DNA from: an uncultured Lachnospiraceae bacterium
GTDB taxonomy: Bacteria; Bacillota; Clostridia; Lachnospirales; Lachnospiraceae
DNA length: 20,261 nucleotides
Assembly: GCA_902796375.1 (NCBI GenBank)
Contig: CADBOW010000075.1
Location: forward strand, 1 to 20,261
Reading direction: 5' to 3'
A program made the translations under genes and the position numbers. Shown in pieces: positions 15,501 to 20,261 of the stretch; position 1 is the first letter of the stretch; each line of letters begins with the position of its first letter. The notes beneath the pieces were generated by a model. That model was not told the DNA's origin. It was given only the letters and a program-made list of their open reading frames with translations, and made no database searches.

Positions 15501-15662
15501 AAATACTATTTCAAAAAGAATGGTGCTGCGGTGATCGGATGGAAGAAACTCTCCGGGAAATGGTATTATTTTGATGTGGCAGGTCGAGTGCTGACCGGAA
15601 GGCAGATGATCAATGGGGTAAGCTATAATTTTGATAAGAATGGCGTTTTAATCGGATCGTAG
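12570..15662 (+). CDS. Secreted transglutaminase-like protein with BspA-type LRRs and cell-wall-binding repeats
   Basis: A 1030-residue surface protein. ATG 12570 follows GAAGGAGG (12554-12561). It begins with a signal peptide ending at AHA-ET (about residues 1-32). A transglutaminase-core-like domain (about 165-270) has a candidate triad Cys214 (KAVCQGYA), His244 (EAHGWN) and Asp259 (YYVDATFD). From about 320 to 800 it carries BspA-type leucine-rich repeats (for example LKKISIPST, IRQVVLPSTITYIGYWAFAG, LEKINLPAG). Residues 804-890 hold two related Lys-rich units with CAAC and CSRC pairs. The C-terminus (891-1030) has seven 20-residue cell-wall-binding repeats. Triad proteins of this type can be proteases, transglutaminases or cyclases; activity is not assignable. 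It lies 41 bases after the VanZ-fusion gene. Confidence 0.9.
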   Translation: MKERIFKERSLRFWMLPFALMLALLISFPAHAETEMKGRENASKYQVADKTFATKYKTQIAEIRKHLTDHDSEFSVDFTVTESVNVDDKFAYSLYYYACEHTGDPSQGDYIYMQNKGCSWLPSQYVDSNGKQHFVLKFSMKYFTTKAQEASAEKKAKAIIKYLKLDKMSDYDKILNIYSYLCENVKYDQAGLEDESTDIEHSAYAALCKGKAVCQGYAAALYKLMLMAGIDCRIITGKVNYEAHGWNIVKLNGKYYYVDATFDALRSEYLYFMKNQAAFADHHLDDEFLTAAFKKAYPIATSSLGEKAVPPTRTTKGYTYRLSLDGLTIYSYSGDEKDVVVPAKLAGVPVKTVSKDTFFRNDSIRSITISEGIELIEPLFAESCSALKKISIPSTAGYGYRAPGIAIGGLGGLTAVCDELASIKVAKGNPYLCTVDGILYNAAKTSIIACPIKLNAEIVRIPKGVKSITDGCFEKNPYIRQVVLPSTITYIGYWAFAGATNLEKINLPAGVNFVGQFAFERTKLKTLTIPKGFEGDFMPDVFYATDVKVTVEKGNKKFKMVNDCLIQDGTYLIYYCHAAGKKTCVVPKGVTVVCMSAFEHAMKLQKVVLQEGVIRVAERAFTGCIGMKEIVLPDSLETIDEEAFAAAAVDKIRIPKNVKSIGNNAFHRNTMKGITIDPKNKNFITVNGLTYTRDKKRLLFGNATNMCCLKLPDTLEQIDTCAMADVDCSEVVLPKSLETVNPSGLHNSNIRKIYVPKGIKAKSLATLGSETVICYEGTKAQWNITSVDGLRYINVKYNVKAPKSHTLKHKAVTVPAKKATCTKGGLTKGSKCAACGKVLKEQKETKALGHKKVVDRAVKATGKKTGLTKGVHCSRCGKVLVKQKKIPKLKGWTKQSGKWYYYAKGKKVTGWKTISGKKYYFKKNGAAQTGWKTFSGKKYYFSKKGLMLTGLKTISGKNYYFNKKGVMQTGWMKISGEKYYFKKNGAAVIGWKKLSGKWYYFDVAGRVLTGRQMINGVSYNFDKNGVLIGS
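14979..15239 (+). repeat. Two Cys-pair (CxxC) Lys-rich repeat units within the LRR protein
   Basis: Encodes residues 804-890 of the preceding protein. Each unit has the pattern TKG-(S/V)-x-C-x-x-C-GKVL followed by a KK/Q-rich stretch and a terminal ALGHK or PKLKG. The first unit also has a cysteine in KATCTKGGL that becomes glycine in the second (KATGKKTGL). Similar units occur in large Clostridia surface proteins; metal binding is a possibility, not shown. Confidence 0.7.
15240..15659 (+). repeat. Seven tandem cell-wall-binding (choline-binding-type) repeats
   Basis: About 60-bp units encode 20-residue repeats of form GWKxxSGKxYYFxKxGxxxT, the last ending in NFDKNGVLIGS. The pattern belongs to the choline-/cell-wall-binding repeat class used by Clostridia and streptococci to hold secreted proteins on teichoic acid or peptidoglycan. 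Intermediate units are closest to each other at DNA level, suggesting recent expansion; the first and last are most divergent. Confidence 0.9.
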
Positions 15663-15700
15663 CAGGTATGACTTCGGTTCGATGAGATCAGGAGATGAGC

Positions 15701-16777
15701 ATGAAGATAGTAACAGTAGTCGGAGCCAGACCGCAGTTTATCAAAGCAGCAGCCGGATCAAGAGCTCTCAGGAAAGAACATCAGGAGATCCTCGTTCATA
15801 CGGGGCAGCATTTTGATGACAATATGTCTGCCGTATTCTTCCGGGAGATGGGAATTCCCGCTCCGGATTATAACCTGGGGATTTCCGGAGGGACGCATGC
15901 GGAGATGACCGCAAATATGCTGATCGCCATAGAAAAGGTGCTTCAGAAGGAACAGCCGGACGCGCTGCTGGTCTATGGGGATACGAATTCCACGCTGGCA
16001 GCGGCTCTGGCCGCAGTGAAGCTTCGGATCCCGGTGATCCATGTGGAAGCAGGCAACCGCCTGGGAACACTGGATAATCCGGAGGAGGTGAACCGGATCA
16101 CCACGGATCATATTGCAAAGCTGGATTTCTGTGCTACAGAGGATGCGCTGGAGAAGCTTCGGCGGGAAGGGCTGGGAGAGAGGTCGTATTGTGTGGGAAA
16201 TATCATGTATGATTCATTCCTCCATTTTGCGGATCAGCCCTGGGAGCATCCGAACATTCTGGATTTCAGCGGGAAGCCTGTGGAGGTGCCGGAGGAATTC
16301 TATTACATGACATGTCATCGGCAGGAGAATACCTACAGTGATGAACCGCTGACGGAGATTCTGCTTGCGGCCGACAGTCTTGATGCACCGACCATCTACG
16401 CGGTTCATCCCAGGAATCATGAACGGGCGGATCGGATCTGCCGGGAGAGAGGATTCAAAAATGTGATCCTTACCCAGCCGGTTGGTTATTCCGACTCGGT
16501 TCATCTGACCAAAAACGCCAAGAAGATCATTACCGACTCCGGCGGATTGCAGTGTGAAGCCTTCTATGCAGGGGTTCAGTGTGTCTTCGTATTGGATTAT
16601 GTTGTATGGCCTGAAACCATGGTGGGTAATCGGAATCAGCTGGTAAAGGCAGATCATAAGGATATTCTGGAGAAGCTTTCCGCGACGCAGACCATTGATC
16701 CGGAGTACCAGCCTTTCGGAGACGGACATGCGGCCGAGAAAATCTGCCGGATCATTTCCGATTCCGGTATGGCGTAG
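15701..16777 (+). CDS. Non-hydrolysing UDP-N-acetylglucosamine 2-epimerase-like enzyme
   Basis: A 358-residue cytoplasmic enzyme expected to interconvert UDP-GlcNAc and UDP-ManNAc for surface polysaccharide synthesis. It has the family opening VVGARPQFIKAA, HTGQHFDDNMS, DTNSTLAAALAA, HVEAGNR followed by NPEEVNRITTDH, TCHRQEN and SGGLQCEAF. Several positions differ from the E. coli WecB pattern: HVEAGNRLGTLDNPEE replaces HVEAGLRTGD, and SGGLQCEAF replaces SGGVQEEA, so substrate specificity could differ (for example other UDP-2-acetamido sugars). ATG 15701 is chosen because AGGAG (15690-15694) is six bases upstream; ATG 15695 is too close. No glycosyltransferase or dehydrogenase partners are nearby. 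It lies between two secreted surface-protein genes with gaps of about 40 bases. Confidence 0.85.
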   Translation: MKIVTVVGARPQFIKAAAGSRALRKEHQEILVHTGQHFDDNMSAVFFREMGIPAPDYNLGISGGTHAEMTANMLIAIEKVLQKEQPDALLVYGDTNSTLAAALAAVKLRIPVIHVEAGNRLGTLDNPEEVNRITTDHIAKLDFCATEDALEKLRREGLGERSYCVGNIMYDSFLHFADQPWEHPNILDFSGKPVEVPEEFYYMTCHRQENTYSDEPLTEILLAADSLDAPTIYAVHPRNHERADRICRERGFKNVILTQPVGYSDSVHLTKNAKKIITDSGGLQCEAFYAGVQCVFVLDYVVWPETMVGNRNQLVKADHKDILEKLSATQTIDPEYQPFGDGHAAEKICRIISDSGMA

Positions 16778-16819
16778 AGGGCGAAAATTAGACTTGAGAA
16801 AAGACGAAGGAGGGGAATT

Positions 16820-19549
16820 ATGAAGAACAAAGTGAGGTTTCACAGGATCATATCCATGCTTCTGATCGCATGTATGGTGATCTCCGGTTTTTTCACACAG
16901 ACCGGGAATGTGGTTTTTGCGGAGACCAGCGGGGTTGACGGATCCAAGGTATGTGGGGTCTGGACAGGAACATATACCGGTTTCCAGGATGGGAAACAGC
17001 TTGAAAGAACACTACGTCTGGATATCGATTATTCCGAAGATAAAGTGATCGAAGGAATGGCGACCGTGGATGGTGGAGAAAGCGGAATCTATTTCTTTGA
17101 CGGAACACTGGATCCGGACACCGGGGAAATTAAATTTCAGGGCACGGATTGGTTTGAGGATCCGGGAGATATGAGTTTTGTTTCTTTCTCCGGTCAGTTT
17201 TCCGATGGGGAAGGGAAAATGGAGGGGATCGTTGATGATGATGACTCCAGAAGCTTTTCACTCACAAAAAAGTCGGATTCGTATAATTCAAAGCGGGTGA
17301 AGCTTGAATCAGTCCCCAATGATTGGTTGGGTGAATATGATGGAAGCAGTGACGATACGGTTGTAAGACGGGTGTACGAATTCCATATTCAGAGCATCGA
17401 CGAGGAGGGAAATATAAAGGGGACAGCTATTTTTTCTCCAAGCGCAAAAGCAGATGCGTCCCTCGGTGCAAACGGAAGCTATTTCTTCTCCGGTACCATC
17501 GACGCCCGGAGGGGAAAGATCCACATGCAGGGAACCGATTGGATTGAGTATCCTGCATCAAATGCATACTCGAATTGGACCTTTATCAACCTGGATGGCT
17601 ATATCGATCTTACATCATCCACCATCGATGGGATCAGTGAGGAAGGCATCTGGAAGATGAAGGTCATAGACTATGATTCCGTGAAGACGCTGTCAGGATT
17701 TACCCTGGGACGGGACAATAACTCATTCTGTCACAGTGATTCCGCTTCGAATGCGGCATCAGGATTTAAGGGATCAACTGACTACACCATCAGTGATTCC
17801 TATTTTGAAAAGCTGACCAAGAATTCCAGCCAGGGAGAAAAGAACAGGATCAAAAAGGAAATGAAGAGTGCATGGGGAGGCTCATGCTATGGGATCGCGG
17901 CGACCATGGGGCTTCTGTATGAAGGGTACATCAGCATTTCCGACCTGACTTCAAGTAAGAAGAGCAAATACTATAATCTGAATTATCCCTGTAATGATAA
18001 AAAGCTGTTGAATATGATCAACTATTATCAGCTTTCTCAGTATCTGGAGAATGGTGGCTCGCATTCCGCAGCAGTTTCGGAGACATTTAACAACGGAATC
18101 CTTACCGGGCTTGTGAACTGGGTGAACGGATATGACAGCCTGCCCGTATTTTTGCAGAAGCTGGTAAAACACTGTGAGGATAAGCATGTTGCATTATTGG
18201 GATTCTCTACCAAGGACTCCGGACATGCGGTACTGATCACGGGCTGTGATTTCAATAAGGATAAGAATCGATATGAGGTGCAGATATACGATGAAAACTG
18301 TATTGACAACAAGGGAGATAAGGGTCAGTTCGGTTATATGTATATCAAAAAGGATTACTCGAAGTTTGAATTTACAGATGCAAATGGAGACAAGCTGAAT
18401 AACAGCACATACCGGTCCATTCATTTCCTGGATTGGAACAGTATGGGGAAGGTGATATCCAATTCTTCTTCCGGTTATTCCAAGCATACCAAGATCGATT
18501 TCCCCATGGGACAGAAGCTCAGGATAGAGGATGACAACGGAAACTATCTGCTGTATGACGGTAAGAATCTGTCCGGCAATATCACCATCTACAGTATTTA
18601 CACCATCGATTATGATAATGGATCACGGATCGTGATCGAGACGGATGGAACCAGAAGACTGACACTTACGGAGCTGGGAAAGAACGTCGATGTCAACGCC
18701 ACTGTCAAAAACTCATATATGGGACTGGAAGGGTCATCGGTAAAGAATGCAACCATAGACTTTACAGAAGGGGTGAAGCTGGAAGGTAAAAATGTAGATT
18801 ATACGGTCTATGTTACTACGGGCAAAATCTCTTCTGATGAAAAGGGACTTACCTCGGTTTCCGGAAAATCAAAATCAGAAGTGGAGGTTTCTCCCAGCAC
18901 AACCGGTGTTTCCGTAGAGACGGACGGAAATCTGAAGCCGGTGAAAACCGAAACATATACCGGCGCAAAGGTGGTATCAAAGAAATTTACCAACGTAGGA
19001 AAGAGCTTTACCGTTGACAAAAATGCCAAGGTCAGAACCAGAGTATCCAAGGGAACGGCCAAACTGTCCAAGACGCAGTATGTTTATAACGGTAAGGCAA
19101 AGAAGCCGGCGGTAACGGTTAAAGTGAATGGCATCAAGCTGAAGAAGGGAACGGACTACACGGTAACATATAAGAACAACAAGAAGGTTGGAACTGCAAC
19201 TGTAGTGATTACCGGAAAAGGGAAATACAGAGGAAAGATAACAAAGAAATTCAAGATCGTTCCTGCAGGAACTGCACTGATTAAGGTTACTTCTCAGAAG
19301 AAGAAAATGACGGTGAAGTGGAAAAAGCAGACCAAGTCAACCAAGGGATATCAGATCCAGTATTCAACGAGCAAGAGCTTCAGCAGCGCAAAAACCGTAA
19401 CGATCACAGGCAACAAGAAGACAAAGCTGATCGTTAAGAATCTGAAGTCGAAGAAGAAATACTACGTCAGAGTCAGAACCTACAAGACGGTGAGCGGTAA
19501 GAAGTATTACTCGAAATGGTCCAAGATAAAGGCTGTGAAGATCAAATAA
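16820..19549 (+). CDS. Secreted multidomain protein: duplicated N-terminal domain, papain-like cysteine-peptidase candidate, Ig-like and Fn3 modules
   Basis: A 909-residue exported protein with a signal peptide (about residues 1-35, cleavage near VFAETSG). Two related domains (about 44-150 and 167-285) share GxYFFxGTxD and QGTDWxExP motifs with a constant 130-residue offset, indicating duplication. A papain-like region (about 320-520) has candidate catalytic residues Cys356 (WGGSCYGIAA), His469 (SGHAVLITG) and Asp491 (IYDEN). Later there is a Lys-rich Ig-like domain (about 750-813, KPAVTVKVNG and KKGTDYTVTYKNN) and a terminal Fn3 domain (about 815-909, YYVRVRTYKTVSGKKYYSKW). ATG 16820 follows GAAGGAGG. 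No sortase motif or membrane anchor is present, so retention is probably by the basic C-terminal modules. Protease activity is inferred. Confidence 0.87.
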   Translation: MKNKVRFHRIISMLLIACMVISGFFTQTGNVVFAETSGVDGSKVCGVWTGTYTGFQDGKQLERTLRLDIDYSEDKVIEGMATVDGGESGIYFFDGTLDPDTGEIKFQGTDWFEDPGDMSFVSFSGQFSDGEGKMEGIVDDDDSRSFSLTKKSDSYNSKRVKLESVPNDWLGEYDGSSDDTVVRRVYEFHIQSIDEEGNIKGTAIFSPSAKADASLGANGSYFFSGTIDARRGKIHMQGTDWIEYPASNAYSNWTFINLDGYIDLTSSTIDGISEEGIWKMKVIDYDSVKTLSGFTLGRDNNSFCHSDSASNAASGFKGSTDYTISDSYFEKLTKNSSQGEKNRIKKEMKSAWGGSCYGIAATMGLLYEGYISISDLTSSKKSKYYNLNYPCNDKKLLNMINYYQLSQYLENGGSHSAAVSETFNNGILTGLVNWVNGYDSLPVFLQKLVKHCEDKHVALLGFSTKDSGHAVLITGCDFNKDKNRYEVQIYDENCIDNKGDKGQFGYMYIKKDYSKFEFTDANGDKLNNSTYRSIHFLDWNSMGKVISNSSSGYSKHTKIDFPMGQKLRIEDDNGNYLLYDGKNLSGNITIYSIYTIDYDNGSRIVIETDGTRRLTLTELGKNVDVNATVKNSYMGLEGSSVKNATIDFTEGVKLEGKNVDYTVYVTTGKISSDEKGLTSVSGKSKSEVEVSPSTTGVSVETDGNLKPVKTETYTGAKVVSKKFTNVGKSFTVDKNAKVRTRVSKGTAKLSKTQYVYNGKAKKPAVTVKVNGIKLKKGTDYTVTYKNNKKVGTATVVITGKGKYRGKITKKFKIVPAGTALIKVTSQKKKMTVKWKKQTKSTKGYQIQYSTSKSFSSAKTVTITGNKKTKLIVKNLKSKKKYYVRVRTYKTVSGKKYYSKWSKIKAVKIK

Positions 19550-19573
19550 GGATCGAAACGGGTAAAGAAACCG

Positions 19574-19594
19574 GAATGCCGGGATGAATGGCAT
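19574..19594 (+). other. Weak hairpin in the gap after the peptidase-like gene
   Basis: AATGCC-GGGATGAAT-GGCATT forms a 6-bp stem, extendable by a few bases with a bulge. There is no T-run, so it is unlikely to stop transcription fully, and the small gene downstream may be cotranscribed. Confidence 0.3.
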
Positions 19595-19623
19595 TTCCAT
19601 CGGTGGTTGAACGGGAGAGATCA

Positions 19624-19986
19624 ATGATGAAGCTGATCATGAGTATAATCGGACTATGTGTTGTATTATCCGTATCATATATTCTTGTATATTCAAAGAA
19701 GAAGGATGCGTCGGTTGATCTCTCCTCAATCACAGATGGGAAGAGCAGCAGTGCTGTCCGGATAAAAGATGCTTCCGGTAAGTTACTGGAATCCATGGAG
19801 ATTTTTGAGTTCTATGAATCCAAGGCCTATAGGGAGTATAAAGGTAAGACCGGGAATACATCCCATCTCAGTTATTTCTTCTATGATGCGGATGATACCC
19901 TGCTGTTTGAACTGGTGGATCTGGGAAATCAGAATCTGATCAGGATAAAAATGAACGGGAAGGAAGGGCTATACCAGTATGAATAG
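19624..19986 (+). CDS. Small membrane-anchored or secreted hypothetical protein
   Basis: A 120-residue protein with an N-terminal hydrophobic helix (about residues 3-23, ending LVYSKKK) and a polar extracytoplasmic part. The part after the helix contains KDASGKLLESMEIFEFYE, a YFFYDADDTLLFELVD segment and a Lys/Tyr-rich end. No family is recognised. ATG 19624 follows GGGAG (19613-19617) by six bases; the adjacent ATG 19627 or the upstream ATG 19588 are possible alternatives. It is the last gene of the co-directional surface cluster and faces the partial gene on the other strand. Its position and the anchor suggest an envelope role; the function is unknown. Confidence 0.7.
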   Translation: MMKLIMSIIGLCVVLSVSYILVYSKKKDASVDLSSITDGKSSSAVRIKDASGKLLESMEIFEFYESKAYREYKGKTGNTSHLSYFFYDADDTLLFELVDLGNQNLIRIKMNGKEGLYQYE

Positions 19987-19994
19987 ATACCGGT

Positions 19995-20261
19995 TCAGTT
20001 CCCGGTGCGTTCATAGACGAACTGCAGCAGATCCTTCCCCCGGTCTTCCGGGTTCAGGTCTACATCCCGGGCACTGTCCTTCCACTTTGATCCTTCGGGA
20101 AGAAGGGAGAAAGCCAGATTGTGCTGATCCCATTCATAGACCAGATCCTCTGGGGTGCGATTTCCTGACCCCTTTGCATCCGGGATCGGATGTTCAGCGG
20201 TCAGCGCCTGACAGATCAGGAGCATGTCTGAGTGGTTCATGATCCGGTAGGAATCGTAGAT
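19995..20261 (-). CDS. C-terminal part of an uncharacterised protein, truncated by the window edge
   Basis: An open frame on the - strand ends at TGA (19995-19997) and stays open to the right edge of the window, encoding at least 88 residues ending FVYERTGN. ATG 20240 lies inside, but the sequence before it (IYDSYR) reads on smoothly, so the true start is probably beyond the edge. The tail, with DLVYEWDQHNLAF, DSARDVDLNPEDRG and a final helix, recalls a small conserved Clostridia protein with an EWxxHN motif that I cannot name. It converges with the small gene ending at 19986, leaving eight bases between stop codons. Confidence 0.6.
   Translation of the reverse strand: MYDSYRIMNHSDMLLICQALTAEHPIPDAKGSGNRTPEDLVYEWDQHNLAFSLLPEGSKWKDSARDVDLNPEDRGKDLLQFVYERTGN

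Noticed and set aside
15240..15659. DNA repeats as a mobile or CRISPR element
   Set aside because: The periodicity is explained fully by in-frame 20-residue cell-wall-binding repeats.

Overview
The window looks like chromosomal DNA of a Gram-positive Clostridia member, most likely Lachnospiraceae-like. This is inferred from moderate GC, strong AAGGAGG-type ribosome binding sites, and family content: LytTR-DUF3021 pair, BspA-type leucine-rich repeats, choline/cell-wall-binding repeats, and lysine-rich Ig/Fn3 surface modules. I cannot assign a genus. Nearly every gene is on the + strand; only a truncated gene at the right edge is on the - strand. No tRNA, rRNA, transposase, integrase, phage gene or CRISPR array was seen.

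Left part (1-4.4 kb): a BCP-type peroxiredoxin and a beta-carbonic anhydrase end at a hairpin terminator. Next is a TetR regulator with a strong promoter that carries a palindromic operator in its -35/-10 spacer, followed by a DUF998-like membrane protein. An ECF sigma factor then overlaps by one base the gene for a single-pass membrane protein that is probably its anti-sigma factor. This block closes with a 15-bp hairpin.

Middle part (4.4-9.4 kb): a CrtI/phytoene-desaturase-like FAD oxidoreductase has its own promoter and a palindrome over the transcription start. After a short tandem-repeat tract come a second TetR regulator, a LytTR DNA-binding protein and a DUF3021 membrane protein, closed by a clear Rho-independent terminator. 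A two-gene ABC-2 exporter (ATPase and permease, ATGA overlap) follows. TetR, LytTR-DUF3021 and the transporter look like a local envelope/efflux regulatory block.

Right part (9.6-20.3 kb): an unrecognised 452-residue soluble protein, then five closely spaced co-directional genes that probably form a cell-surface operon. They are a VanZ-domain membrane protein with about seven extracellular YLD-x-x-G-x-P repeats; a secreted transglutaminase-like/BspA/Cys-pair/cell-wall-binding protein; a non-hydrolysing UDP-GlcNAc 2-epimerase-like enzyme; a secreted papain-like cysteine-peptidase candidate with a duplicated N-terminal domain plus Ig-like and Fn3 modules; and a small membrane-anchored protein. 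A convergent partial gene ends the window.

The most unusual content is this surface cluster, especially the repeat-VanZ fusion and the two large secreted proteins with putative Cys-His-Asp catalytic sites, together with the unrecognised soluble protein before it. That these genes form one functional system is an inference from gene order and spacing.
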